Shown here piece by piece: positions 1 through 10,414 of a stretch of 41,235 nucleotides of DNA (within the stretch, counting starts at the first letter, position 1; each line of letters opens with the position of its first letter). Source of the DNA: Fragilaria crotonensis (lineage: Eukaryota; Bacillariophyta; Fragilariophyceae; Fragilariales; Fragilariaceae); the NCBI GenBank assembly GCA_022925895.1, contig JAKSYS010000573.1, forward strand, positions 1 to 41,235, read 5' to 3'. The translations under genes were made by a program, and so were the position numbers. The notes under the pieces are model-generated. The model made no database searches and had not been told where the DNA came from. It saw only the letters and a program-made list of their open reading frames with translations.

Positions 1-5
1 ATGAG

Positions 6-57
6 AAAGCTTAGCGTCTAGATATTTCGATCTATTTAGAATCTATATCGAAGATAA
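6..57 (+). repeat. Left terminal inverted repeat of the MITE-like element
   Basis: Starts AAAGCTTAGCGTCTAGATAT and pairs with 1120-1171. The mismatches are a G/A at the ninth base and a T/C near position 41 of the repeat. Confidence 0.8.
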
Positions 58-1119
58 GTATATACTTTGTATACATTCATCTTCATTTGTCCTTCAGCCC
101 CATGGACGTCATCAGCTTTGTTCGTTCACCAATCAGAGTGCTAGTTGAAAGGGTGTTCGCAAGTGCGCGCTGGCACGGTTGCCAAATTTTTGTTTAACAC
201 ATCCGATGATCACATGTGATGAATTGATGAATACCAGCAGTTGAAACATGTGTTGTGCCTCCAGTGGGTTGTGCTAGCTAGTACTCCGCGCACGAAGTAC
301 AAGTACGATACCCACGTACAACACAGTTCCATCAAAATCAGGCATCCCCATTTTTCTTGGAGACAAACCTACAACGGTTTTAATACTGAAAGTCTACGAG
401 TTGCTGTTAGCGTTGGTACTACTGGTACATCGGACATCCCCGAGAGTATAAAATTCGAACAACGATAGTTCGGAATTCATCGTAGATTCTACGTGCATCC
501 CAGTACTCTGAGTGCTCCAGCGGCAGTCGAGATTTTATACTGCACACTACAATACTGAAGTGCTCCGCGTACTCGATTCCACTACTACAGTGGCGGTATC
601 ACGATACCGGTACGCCAGTGAGCTTTCTTTGTCATGAGGCCCTTCTCAAACAATGCTTTGAAAGTCAATCAAAACAGACATGTTCACTCCTATGGTCTCT
701 ACTACTGACTACAATTGGTACATGTGCTAAAGACACACAGATTGGAGAGTAAAGAAGGAGAACTACAGAGATATTACAAGCAGATTGTCTGCAGTGGAGG
801 GTCCATTGTCCAAGTTTGAATTGTGGAATTTGTGATGATATTGTGCATTTGGCGTTCCAAATGCATTCAGGTACATCGTCTACCGTTTCTACTTACCTGC
901 GTAGGTGTATACCAGACCTTCCGTTGGTTTCAACTTCGGATTTGGGCGCGGCTAAAACGAACAAATGATTCAAAAGCACCAACGTAGAAGTCAAAGTACC
1001 CCAAGTATGACATATTTGGACTTATCGATGCACATGGAATGAGATTTTAAGTGAACCGAGGGGTTCGTATCGATGACGTTCACATGACGTTATAATCATC
1101 TGTTCGGGAAGGGTTACTT

Positions 1120-1171
1120 TTATCTTCGATGTAGATTCTAAATAGATCGAAATATCTAGACGTTAAGCTTT
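1120..1171 (-). repeat. Right terminal inverted repeat of the MITE-like element
   Basis: The reverse complement starts AAAGCTTAACGTCTAGATAT, nearly identical to the left end over 52 bases. Homology stops abruptly beyond 1171, which sets the element boundary. Confidence 0.8.
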
Positions 1172-1724
1172 ATCGTCGCTCATGGCTGGCGACCGGCAAC
1201 CGCCGCAGGGGTGATCGTCTTCCACCAAGCAAGGAGACCTGACATCCCGATGCAGAAGCGTTAGGGTTACACCCACCAGACACTGACAAAAATACGATAC
1301 TATCGCTGCTGTACCCCCGGTAGTACAGTATGCATACATAGAATGAGTACTGGCATTCTGCTGGCGGCAGTATGACGTATGCATACAGTGACAATACCTC
1401 CCAATTTCGAACACTGCATGACGAACCAGAGTACAGACTACAGACTACAGACTACAGACCTCTCCTGAACGCATCTACCACCTTTACCTATCATCCTATT
1501 TTCGAAGTATGGTGCGGGACATTGTTGAGATATGTTGATAGTAACTTGGGTGTAACTTCTCTAGAAAGCTGGCACTACATGCATTATTCGACTTTCAAGT
1601 CTAGACAACAGTGGCATGTTCATTTCACCGATGCGGGCGGTGGTGAGTGCTGCCACACCTCGTCTTGGAAGTTGGGGTTGTGTGCAGTTGCTAGGCCTGA
1701 TTGACGGTGCAAATCTAGGCATAT
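1172..1724. other. Intergenic region, no gene seen
   Basis: Lies between the MITE-like element and the 3' end of the amino-acid transporter. It holds a short tandem run of the heptamer ACAGACT (about 1434-1460) and a near-palindrome around 1330-1385 with TATGCATAC on both sides. The ORFs crossing it have no protein-like composition. Confidence 0.5.
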
Positions 1725-3177
1725 TTACTGACCGAAGAACGTGTTCGCGATTGCATTCCCTGTAGAAACAAACATAAGAGGAACAAAGATTCCCAGAAGA
1801 GTGAAACTAAGGAATCGAGAGAAAGAATTCTTTTTCCCTCCATTCACAAGGACTAAATATGATCCACAGGGAAGCAAGAAGGAAAGCAGTATTGACAAGG
1901 AACTTCCAACAAGCGTCAACACAACATTTATGCTTGACACACAACAGGCGACGCCAGCGCTAGACCACAACACGACAATAGCAACTGCCAGTCGTTGCAA
2001 CATTGGCGGCGGCGCTCCTTCAGCAAGGGGCACATACCCCCTCTCAACAACCGACAGCTGCTCCTCCAAATTTATGTCCTCGGCAATCTCTTCTCTTTCG
2101 AAATGCTCCTTAAACGATCGCAGAACGATATCGCGTGCCGGAATTGTGAGCATCGGAAGTGCAAGCGTTATCGTCATGGCCAAGCAAAGTCGACCCACCA
2201 ACAACAGCGGGTCCGAGTCATCAAAGGACAGCAAGATGTTGCCAGTAATGTGCCCGTCCGGGGTACAGGCGGCGTACAACGATCCCGAAAAGCCGATTGC
2301 CATGTAATAGCTCGCGGCGCTCCATGTTGTGAGGCGTATCCATCTCGACACACGCCTTGGAGTCGGATCCTTCAAGTCATTGTGGACAGGATGCACGTTG
2401 TAGTGGCAAACGAAACAAGAGATAAAGAGAGGCGCAGAATTGAGGAGCATGCGAGGGGGACTCGGGCAGAAGCTTGATATCCCAGTGACCTGTGTTTGCC
2501 ACGCACTGAAAGGATCTGATCATGACACAGGTGCCCAAGATCAACACGGAGAACATCGCCGCGGCGCCAAACTTTTCCAAACTCGTGAGATTCTTCAACG
2601 CACAGAGGGGTGTCACGAGCAAGACCATTGCCAACATGCCCAAGTTACGCGTCGTGCGAGGTGAATCTTGTCTGATGGCATCCGAGATGGGTTCGAGCAT
2701 ATCCCGCAACAATACAGCATATCCGATGTTACCGAAGAAGCACATGAAGAATATCAAGAGCATCGTAGCAACGCGTGCTTTTGACCCAAAAGCTGCATAG
2801 CTGATGGACTCGAAAGAATTTTCACCTCGCTGCTCGTGATTTGGGGAAGGAGCAGATTCGACAAGAATTCTGAAAATAAAGCCGGTGATGAGTGTCGTTA
2901 GAATGAGCACAAGCGGCGCGACGAGTCCATTTCCAGCTTGTTGGAAGGCAAGTGGTAGAGCCAAAGACCCTCCGCCCACCATGGTCGACAGGAGATTGAA
3001 ACATGCCGATGAGATTGTGCCCTTGCGGTTCGCGGGTTTGGCATGTCGCTCGTCTGGACTTGCGGTGATAGCGACATCGATCACGTGATCACAATCGTCA
3101 CCTCGAATGCATGCATTCCTATCAAGTTCCAGCGATTCAGTTCTTCCAGCTTCAGTCACGGGGTTGGTTTTCATCAT
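1725..3177 (-). CDS. Amino-acid transporter, AAAP/SLC38-like (one frameshift)
   Basis: Encodes a multi-pass transporter of the amino acid/auxin permease family (PF01490), about 482 residues when both frames are combined, a normal family length. The first part (3177 to about 2456) has a polar N-terminus followed by the family hallmark TM1 with STMVGGGSLALPLAF. The second part (about 2450 to 1725) has FISCFVCHYNVHPVHNDL, which matches the conserved cytoplasmic CH-N-P motif of this family, then further TM segments. Such proteins move neutral or cationic amino acids across plasma or vacuolar membranes; the substrate cannot be assigned here. The reading frame shifts by one base at a five-G run (2455-2459 on the plus strand). 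Reading four bases there joins the two parts at the expected place. No GT-AG intron explains the shift. It is either a sequencing error or a recent null allele. Confidence 0.8.
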
Positions 3178-3770
3178 TGCTCATATTTATTTGTATGCTG
3201 CCGGTTTACCTCCTGCAGCTGATCGAGCAAGTCTCCGAAGAGAACTCAGAGTGCAAGCAAACCAGTTGTATCACGAGGTGTGATCCTTACTGTCATGATT
3301 TTGCCATCGCAAACTCACGACTTACGACTCACATCACACGAATGTCATCATCACGAATGTTGTGTCTTGAGTCTTGAGCGTTCATCAGGCACCGTGAGTT
3401 ATGTGAGAAGTGAGACGAGGCTACGACTGTGCCGGTGTGCCGGTAGAATGCGAGAATCCGAGAGTGTCTCCGTATACTGTATACCGGTGCGTGCGTGTCG
3501 GAGTATATACAGTACAAGAGACAAAATAAGTGGGTATCATACTGTTGAGAGTTTTGGAGGTCGTCACGTACAAGTAGTCCAGTAGATTGTACCAGGTGCT
3601 ACGTACTAATGCTGTAGGATGTAGCCAGTAATGTGAATCCATTATTAGGGCGTAGTACTAGTACTGGAGTACGAGGTTACAGTACTACAGTGTACGGGTA
3701 ATATTACGGGTTCTGGCCGTGCCTGACACTTGCCAAGCTATCATGCGAGCTAACTCAAACATTGCTCTTT
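3178..3770. other. Intergenic region rich in GTAC/CAGTACTG motifs
   Basis: Separates the transporter (its 5' side) from the DOMON-like gene (its 3' side). From about 3640 to 3700 the sequence is dense in short palindromic words (GTACTAGTACTGGAGTAC, CAGTACTACAG). No coding sequence is supported. Confidence 0.5.
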
Positions 3771-4307
3771 TCATATCTTTATAACAAAGCTGTCCCTCCG
3801 ATGGAAGTCAGCTTGATTGGTGGTATGAATAAGAGCCCAAAAGCTTTGATCACCATCCAATGCATTCTCAACAATTGCAGTCACCCCCAGTTCGAGTGTT
3901 GCATGAGGTTCAATCTCGAATGGCGCCAAGGGCACGATGGCCACGAGCGTCTTATCCATCGGACGGATTTCTATTGATGATATTTTGGCTTCCTGCCTCA
4001 TGCCTTCTCTGTAGCCGTCAAAATGATAAACATTCCAATCTTTGGACGGCGATAGATTGACTTCCCAGTACTTCATCGATTTTGATTCACTGAAAAAGAA
4101 TTCGAGGCATGTTGTTTTCCACAAATTATCTTTCCTTGATGGATTCCGAGATTCACTTGGCCATTTGACCAAGTTTTTTGGGTCATGAAGGTGGTACTTT
4201 ATTGTCAGTGATGTCCTTGTGCGTTCTATTGTCCCTGTAACCTTAATGGGAGGAGCTGCATCCCCAAAAGGAACGAGAGAAAAGGCCATCACATTGGATG
4301 TCGCCAT
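3771..4307 (-). CDS. DOMON-like / CBM9-like domain protein
   Basis: A 178-residue protein matching, by motif recognition, the DOMON-like type 9 carbohydrate-binding-module fold found in many cyanobacterial and proteobacterial proteins. The diagnostic stretch is LWKTTCLEFFF, followed by YWEVNLSPSKDWNVYHFDGY and a C-terminal WALIHT. That family forms a beta-sandwich that may bind sugars or haem; no enzymatic residues are evident, so the role is unknown. The frame stays open for 30 codons upstream of this ATG (4308-4397) and encodes RRRR followed by a hydrophobic stretch (SFFITLCGLIVLW). This suggests the true protein has an N-terminal signal anchor and that the real start is in an unseen exon or across an indel. 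An origin from the plastid ancestor or from bacteria is possible. Confidence 0.7.
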   Translation of the reverse strand: MATSNVMAFSLVPFGDAAPPIKVTGTIERTRTSLTIKYHLHDPKNLVKWPSESRNPSRKDNLWKTTCLEFFFSESKSMKYWEVNLSPSKDWNVYHFDGYREGMRQEAKISSIEIRPMDKTLVAIVPLAPFEIEPHATLELGVTAIVENALDGDQSFWALIHTTNQADFHRRDSFVIKI

Positions 4308-5005
4308 CAGGGACGAGATTCTCCAAAGGACAATAAGACCACAGAGGGTGATGAAGAATGAACGGCGACGGCGTAACTTCTCACTCGACGCATTCAGTCA
4401 ATGATGACGGTGTCATACTTCGTCGTCACAAGCAGCAGTGGCGAATGATTGATGCAGGATTTGTAAGTATTGTCCCTTTCTATTTGCCACATGCCCGCCC
4501 ACGCATGCCCGCTTTCATGCAGTAAAATGTGGCGAATTTTATCTTATACACAGTACGGTCTGCCAGTGTCACGGGAGTAATAGTATCATTACTGTAATAC
4601 TACCTTGTATTTGTATTGGAAGGGTAAAATACTTCAGGACTGGTAGATGCATAGACATCGTGCTTGGTGCTTGTACACGTAGCTTGTATTGTAGGACCCA
4701 GCAATCAGGGCAGTTTGTCCGGGTATTTCGCATGATCACACATCCTAATTCCTCATCTAGCACACCTTCCGTTCGAAGCTTTGAACCAAGAGTCTAAAAG
4801 TTCCCCAGTAGATATTGAAAACACGATTTTTGTTTCTCCTTCTCCTACCGGTAGAATGAAACCATGATCCACCTGACAAGGCTGACGCAGATACTCATCT
4901 CAATTGATAACACGACGAAGACTATCGGCCGAAGTCTAGATAATACGAAACAAATGAGGTTAAGGAGATTAGCCTTAGCACCACACATAAATGAACAAAT
5001 ACGGG
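4308..5005. other. Intergenic region with possible 5' coding extension of the DOMON-like gene
   Basis: 4308-4397 is an in-frame, ATG-less extension of the DOMON-like gene with a basic-hydrophobic signal-anchor composition; a TGA at 4398-4400 closes it. The rest, up to the stop codon of the flavoprotein gene at 5006, shows no gene. Confidence 0.45.
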
Positions 5006-7918
5006 CTATTGGTCTTTCTTGGACTCGATGTCTCCTGCGGGTTGTTCATCCACGTCTACCTCGGTTTCAGCAAGCCGTTCGACGGTTTTCGGTGTGTAGG
5101 GAACGGCGAGGTCCTCCTCCGTACGATCAGGTGGTTCGATGAAACGCGCCAAATCAGTAGTGATATTCTTCTTCAAAAAGAGGTGGTCCACAGTTGCGTA
5201 TCCCATCACAGCATTCGCTGTCAACCATCCAGCTACAATTCCTCCAGAAAAGGAGTCACCGATGGTGATGTCCGATCCACCAACGAAGAGGTTTGGATAT
5301 AGCGTGTCAGGGCGAATACCTTTGGCAGCATACCTCTCAGGGGTGTGACTCAGCCCGGGACTGAAAGGCCCACGAATCTCGCAATGAGCCACCTTCCCTT
5401 CCAACTGTGGGTAGATCGCGACTAAATCCTTCATAACACGCTCCATTAGACGCTGTGTCGCTTCAGAATTTTCAACTCTTTTCGCGACTGTAGAGAACAG
5501 CCTTGGTTTAGAGTCGAACAATGTAACAAAGTCATCGTCGGCTTCGATAGTGACGACGCAAGTGCTCACGTTGCCGTGACGTTCGGCAAATGTTGGATCT
5601 TTTGCGGACGGGAATGAGATCTGCATCCATGATTCGCCGCTGAAAAACTTCACTCGCCCTGACTTCTTCGGCCTGTCAGTCTTCTCAGCTGATGATTCCG
5701 CCGAGGGTGCATTGATCACATCTAGTGAGATATCCTCGACATCGTTCTTGTCTTCTTTACCCCCAATCATTCCCAAGGTAACTGCACCGGTTTCAGGGTC
5801 GACCTCATCGTATGCCAAAGAAGCGTTGGGCAGGCGGTAGAAATCGGCGCCAGGGATGTCAAGATCTTCCGCCGTTCCAGTCAGTGCGAAAAGCACCTTC
5901 CAAAGCGGTCGCCGTTCAGAGAGCGCAGGGAGGCCGCGAGGAACTTGGAACTTCTCACGAACTCCTACTGGCATGAGTCGAATGAAAGTGTCAATAAAAC
6001 CGGTGGTAGTAATAACCGCAAAATCCTGCAACGTATCCTTGCTTTGCGCTCTCGTCTGAAATACAATTTTACGGTCATCAGCAAGCTTTATACCCAAACA
6101 CGCTGGGGGGCTCGCAACGGCCTCACCCTCCTTGTCGTTCGTGGTCCTGCCACTCTCCTCAAAAACAAGTTCCTTCCAATTCACTCCGGTGAACACCTTG
6201 CCACCACACTGCTCAACAACAGTCGCAAGAGCATGACACAATGCTCGTGGCCCGCCGATGGGGTAGTGCAGACCTTCACCATTGACAACCGCGCACACAT
6301 TGGTGACATGGGCACCCATACTTGTCTTGCTGGGCTTCAGATTCTCTCCCTTCATGCCAATTCCCGCAAAGAGGGACCGGACATGGGCATTAAGAGGGAG
6401 GCACTGATCCAAAAAACTTGATGCGTATCGGATTGACGCTTCTTGGTAGGTAGATCTGGAACGCAATTCGTTGGCATTATCGGGGATGACTTTGGAAAGG
6501 AAGTACTCACTCGCGCTTGCGTTCATTCCAAGGCACGCGGAGACATAAGCACCCGACAACGAGTTTCCGACATCGCCATCAAATCCTGGCCAACCGTCGC
6601 CCAAGTGGCTAGCGGTATCATCCATTAATCCAGCTAGTCCACCGCTGGCTCTGAGGACAAAGGGGATTTCGTCACCGGGCTTCGAAGTACCCATACCCGG
6701 AATGGAAAGCACCTCAAACGCGTACCCGTCAGCCTCGGTTCCAATCTGAGCAAATCGAATACCTCCTTGAAAGTCAGTGGACGTACAAAGAGCTGGAACC
6801 AATAGCTCCTGCTGTCGAGCAACGCGAGAAACGTTTGATGATTCAATGTCGAACGGAACGTGACGGAACAATTTCTCAACCGTCGTGGAATCCTTAAAAT
6901 ACGCAAGATTCAAGCAGCCACTGGCGTCGTCCATTTGCGACAACACCAGCACCTTTCGACCAGCTCGTGACAGCAAGGCAGCCGTGTACAGTGCAGAAGG
7001 ACCACTGCCTAGGATCATTGTATCAAACTCGGATGTGTCGACGACGCTCTCTGGAAGTTTCTCGCCGACGGGCTCGAAGAGCTTGTCTTCCTTCTTTGAG
7101 CTATTCTGGTAGTAAGGCTGGATAATGGGAATATCTGCCGAATCCATTTTACCCATCACTTTTCGTCGCCGCCTCTCTAGCAAGCTATGAAAGATGGCGA
7201 CCACAACTACGAGCGCCCACGGCTGGAGCCCAACAAGCAAAAAGAGGGTCGCCAGCACCAAGATTTGCCACGAAACTTGGTTTCGTTGCATCATGAATAA
7301 CAAAATAACCGAAGTAGATCTTGCAATTGGAGGTCCATTCGGTCGTAAGGGAGAAAAGTGGCCCATAGCCCACTTGCGTTGGACTCCTCGCACCAGGGTT
7401 TCAATCTCAGGATGATTGGTAATGAAGGGTCTAAATATTCCATACTTCTCATCCAAGCGACGCTCAAACTTTGCAGCATTCGCGTGAATCTTCCATCCGT
7501 TCAGAGTTGAAAAGTGCTTTGCAGTTTCTTCCAGTGTCTCCTTAAAGTCGTCAATCACGTGCTGAGAATGAAAAACCGGGCGTTTTGGTTCTTCCGGAAT
7601 CTCAACATATGTGTCTGGATTGAGCTCTGCTTCCTTGACAGCGTCGTGAAAATCAATCTTTTTCTGAATGTAATCTTCCATAGACTGCTGGGCCATATCC
7701 TCCCAGAGCGGTAGGTAGACAGAGTTGATCAGATTCGAAGATACCTGACCAACTACCAATCCTGCGGAGGAAAACTTGGGGCGGCTTGCACGATCCGGAT
7801 AGTTTTTGCCAATGCGCTCTCGCTTGGCGAGCTTCCCCATACGTACCATGATCTCGAAGGTTGGATTGTGACGGACCTCGTCCCGACAAGCTGAAGCACA
7901 GGGATGAAGATAAGGCAA
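5006..7918 (-). CDS. RetSat/CRTISO-like FAD-dependent oxidoreductase with N-terminal extension
   Basis: A 970-residue flavoprotein of the carotenoid isomerase / all-trans-retinol 13,14-reductase type. Residues about 1-200 form a hydrophilic extension without recognisable domains. About 203-247 is hydrophobic and likely membrane-anchoring. The dinucleotide-binding motif is ILGSGPSALYTAALLSRAGR around residue 304. The C-terminal flavin signature (about 870-905) reads NLFVGGSDITIGDSFSGG, as in RetSat and prolycopene isomerases. These enzymes isomerise or saturate conjugated double bonds of carotenoids or retinoids; the actual substrate is unknown. The ORF is continuous, without introns. Met24 or Met27 (MVRMGKLAKRER) are alternative starts. 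No obvious plastid presequence is visible at any of these starts, so location in another membrane, such as the ER, is more likely than the plastid. Confidence 0.75.
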   Translation of the reverse strand: MPYLHPCASACRDEVRHNPTFEIMVRMGKLAKRERIGKNYPDRASRPKFSSAGLVVGQVSSNLINSVYLPLWEDMAQQSMEDYIQKKIDFHDAVKEAELNPDTYVEIPEEPKRPVFHSQHVIDDFKETLEETAKHFSTLNGWKIHANAAKFERRLDEKYGIFRPFITNHPEIETLVRGVQRKWAMGHFSPLRPNGPPIARSTSVILLFMMQRNQVSWQILVLATLFLLVGLQPWALVVVVAIFHSLLERRRRKVMGKMDSADIPIIQPYYQNSSKKEDKLFEPVGEKLPESVVDTSEFDTMILGSGPSALYTAALLSRAGRKVLVLSQMDDASGCLNLAYFKDSTTVEKLFRHVPFDIESSNVSRVARQQELLVPALCTSTDFQGGIRFAQIGTEADGYAFEVLSIPGMGTSKPGDEIPFVLRASGGLAGLMDDTASHLGDGWPGFDGDVGNSLSGAYVSACLGMNASASEYFLSKVIPDNANELRSRSTYQEASIRYASSFLDQCLPLNAHVRSLFAGIGMKGENLKPSKTSMGAHVTNVCAVVNGEGLHYPIGGPRALCHALATVVEQCGGKVFTGVNWKELVFEESGRTTNDKEGEAVASPPACLGIKLADDRKIVFQTRAQSKDTLQDFAVITTTGFIDTFIRLMPVGVREKFQVPRGLPALSERRPLWKVLFALTGTAEDLDIPGADFYRLPNASLAYDEVDPETGAVTLGMIGGKEDKNDVEDISLDVINAPSAESSAEKTDRPKKSGRVKFFSGESWMQISFPSAKDPTFAERHGNVSTCVVTIEADDDFVTLFDSKPRLFSTVAKRVENSEATQRLMERVMKDLVAIYPQLEGKVAHCEIRGPFSPGLSHTPERYAAKGIRPDTLYPNLFVGGSDITIGDSFSGGIVAGWLTANAVMGYATVDHLFLKKNITTDLARFIEPPDRTEEDLAVPYTPKTVERLAETEVDVDEQPAGDIESKKDQ

Positions 7919-8581
7919 CTAACCAAGAAAGATCAACCTGTGATGTGTGAATTGAAAGGCTTACTATTTTTCGTCTGATTTTGTGTCAATCTGTCGTACG
8001 TGTCATCCACTAATCCCTCTGATAACTCCCGCCTCCCGTGTATCATACTGAGTACAGGCTGTAGGAAACAAATGTACCGGAGTACTACAGTGGTTGGTAT
8101 TGCATCTGTGCATCACGATGCCGCGTGGAGCTCAGAATCCAATCTTGGGCGTTGTGCCCGCATTGTTATCCAGTATCCAGTACAACCAGCTACAGGAGTT
8201 CAAGGAGTACTGTACAGAACCTTTGCCGTCCAGAGTCAAGAGAGTTCAGGGCACAAGTACAATCGTACTGTGCCCGCATTCCATCTCGAGTACTACAGTA
8301 CCGTGTGCAAGGTGCTCCAGTACACCAGTACTGTACGATGCGCATTACTCAGTACACTCTGATTTGATTGAACGACCTGACATCCTGACATAGGACATAG
8401 GACCGACTCTATGTCATAGAGCTAGTGTAGCACGCTTCTCTAATCTATCTACTATTCAGCTGGCTACCGCAGTAATCTTGAAGCTGAAAACCAGGTATTT
8501 GCAGGCGCTCTACCCGATCCCTTTATAAACCTTTTTCAATATCGTGCAACCTCTATCTGAGACGCTACGACATCACTTACC
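7919..8581. other. Intergenic region, GTAC-rich
   Basis: Promoter side of the flavoprotein gene and 3' side of the TPR-Aha1 gene. Between about 8075 and 8365 there are many CAGTAC, GTACTG and GGAGTACT words, the same class of motif seen in other intergenic regions of this window. Overlapping short ORFs here look like chance reading of that repetitive sequence. Confidence 0.5.
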
Positions 8582-10414
8582 CTAGTAATGTCCATTGAAG
8601 TCGTTCACAAAATCCTGAACGCTCACTCGGACAGCCTTAAACAAGTCTGCTCGCACAGCCACTGCCTGCACTTGAAATTCCAAAGAAGGAGTCACCTTCC
8701 AGGCACCGACTTCGATCTCAAAATCAGTGTAATTGGCGCTATTCACGTCAGGCAGCCGAATGCTACCCGCCGCAACGACGTGATCCATGCCGTCATTGAT
8801 TTCAAATTCGACATCACCATGGAAATCAAAGATGTAGCGCTTCCGACCTCCAGCGACGGCCACAGACGCATCGCCCAGCAGATTCGGCACGGTGGTAATT
8901 GTCCCTACAAGAGATTCCTTTGTCGCCAACGCGGCAGTCGTCTCCAGTAGGCGTAAGCGCAACTGCGATCTGGCCCACTCGGTAGCATCCTTTTCTTCCC
9001 ACGTGACGCCACCTGCGTTCCACGCAGACGCTTTGCCCTTTCCTTGTTGCGGGGCGGACGACGTTGCATCCTTTGACATGGACAGCTTGGCCGGACCAGA
9101 TGGACCAATCAGTTCGCCGTTTTCGTCTAGTCGCTGCGGTGTGATATCGCCAATGATTTTCATGTCGTGCTCAGAGGCTTCTCGGTGGAAATAGCTAGTC
9201 ACCGTTCCATTTCGTGTCTTCTTGTATCCTCGAAACTGCGACAATTCTGATTCAGTCAGCTTCTCGTCATCATCGTCATCGTCTTCATCTGCTTCGGCCT
9301 TACGCCGTTCCTCCTCCTTCTTCTTCTTGGCCGCCTGTTCCATCTTCACTTTTTCTTCGGCCTTACGTTTTTCTTCCGCCAACAAGCGTCGCTCCTCTTG
9401 TTTCTTGGCCTTTCGATCGGCCTTTTCCTTCTTTTTCCGTTGCTTATCCCATTCTTCAAAGGACAAGATCTGAGTCGCTGAGCCGTCGCCATCACCACCA
9501 CTTTCTTGAGCCATGCGCCGCTTTTGCGCGCAGTCCTCCTCCCATTCTCGTTTTCGCTGGGCCAACAATTCTTCTTCTTCTCGTTTCTTACGCTCCTGTT
9601 CTTCCTTCTTCCTTTCTTCTTCTTCGTGCTTGTCATCATAGAGTGACGTCGATTTCTTATCAAATGAAAAGACTGCTTGAGCTGCCTTCTTTTGTCGTTG
9701 GTGAGTGTCGTGCAGGTATTTGACGATGGAGTGGAGCTCCTTCTGCACCGTCTTGTTGGTAGGGTCGCATTGATAGGCGACCTTCAAATCTTGCTTTGCC
9801 TCCTTCAGGAGTCCCAATTTCTTGTATCCCATGGCACGACGGTAGTATGACTTGGCATTGGTGCCATCCACGGCAATAGCCTTGGAAGCAACGTCCACCG
9901 AGAGTTTCGGTTTACCCTGTTGCAGGCACAGCATGGATAGATTGTTGGAGAGCGTGACCATGAGCGATTTGACTCTCTCGTCGTGTGCATGATTTTCATC
10001 GGATTGGAGTGGTTTTAAGATCGAGACGCCCTTCTTGTAAGATCGGGACGCACGGACCAAGTCGCCGTGTTTATAGTAGTCATTTCCAGTCTCTTTGTAT
10101 TCTGCAGCAGTGGACACGAGTTCGGTGACGTCCTTATCGGGATCGTAGCCCGAATCATTCTCATAATCCGACGCGTGAAACGACGATTCATCAGATGCGA
10201 CGGATTCCTTGCCCGAATCGCTGGCGTCGTCCTTATCTTTTTCACCTTCTTCGCCATCGTTGTTGTCAACATCGTCATCGTCCGCTAAGGGTTCCTCCGC
10301 CGCGGCTGCATCGTTCTCCTGCCTATCAATGTCTAACGCCATCGATTCCGTCTCCATTGTGATTACTGGATCCATGGAAACGGAGGGTTTCGCGGCAGCT
10401 TCTACTTCCGACAT
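8582..10414 (-). CDS. TPR-Aha1_N fusion, predicted Hsp90 co-chaperone
   Basis: A 610-residue protein. Residues 1-95 are acidic and disordered. Three TPR units occupy about 100-235 and carry a complete set of two-carboxylate-clamp positions (K107, N111, N158, K188, R192) of the kind that grips the C-terminal EEVD of Hsp70/Hsp90. A long charged, probably coiled-coil segment follows (about 262-395). A conserved linker (GYKKTRNGTVTSYFHRE) precedes an Aha1 N-terminal-type domain (about 475-605) starting at WNAGGVTWEEKDATEWA. In Aha1 this domain binds the Hsp90 middle domain and stimulates its ATPase. Joining a clamp TPR to Aha1_N would give two Hsp90 contacts in one polypeptide; this is inferred from the motifs. 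The protein lacks the Aha1 C-terminal (Bet v1-like) domain. Likely cytosolic. Confidence 0.8.
   Translation of the reverse strand: MSEVEAAAKPSVSMDPVITMETESMALDIDRQENDAAAAEEPLADDDDVDNNDGEEGEKDKDDASDSGKESVASDESSFHASDYENDSGYDPDKDVTELVSTAAEYKETGNDYYKHGDLVRASRSYKKGVSILKPLQSDENHAHDERVKSLMVTLSNNLSMLCLQQGKPKLSVDVASKAIAVDGTNAKSYYRRAMGYKKLGLLKEAKQDLKVAYQCDPTNKTVQKELHSIVKYLHDTHQRQKKAAQAVFSFDKKSTSLYDDKHEEEERKKEEQERKKREEEELLAQRKREWEEDCAQKRRMAQESGGDGDGSATQILSFEEWDKQRKKKEKADRKAKKQEERRLLAEEKRKAEEKVKMEQAAKKKKEEERRKAEADEDDDDDDEKLTESELSQFRGYKKTRNGTVTSYFHREASEHDMKIIGDITPQRLDENGELIGPSGPAKLSMSKDATSSAPQQGKGKASAWNAGGVTWEEKDATEWARSQLRLRLLETTAALATKESLVGTITTVPNLLGDASVAVAGGRKRYIFDFHGDVEFEINDGMDHVVAAGSIRLPDVNSANYTDFEIEVGAWKVTPSLEFQVQAVAVRADLFKAVRVSVQDFVNDFNGHY

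Larger units (their letters stand above)
6..1171. mobile_element. Non-autonomous DNA transposon (MITE-like) with 52-bp TIRs
   Basis: The first 52 bases (6-57) and the reverse complement of 1120-1171 match with about two mismatches; both outer ends read AAAGCTTA. The 1.06-kb interior has no credible ORF (the best is 75 codons without recognisable features), so this is a non-autonomous element that would rely on a transposase encoded elsewhere. The left end lies five bases from the window edge, so the target-site duplication cannot be seen. The superfamily cannot be named from these ends. They differ from those of the 10-kb transposon at 17653-27776, so that element's transposase is not an obvious helper. 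Confidence 0.75.

Noticed and set aside
2377-2520. Intron explaining the frame change in the amino-acid transporter
   Set aside because: No GT...AG pair in the overlap of the two frames gives a plausible intron length or joins the conserved motifs; a one-base change in the G5 run does.
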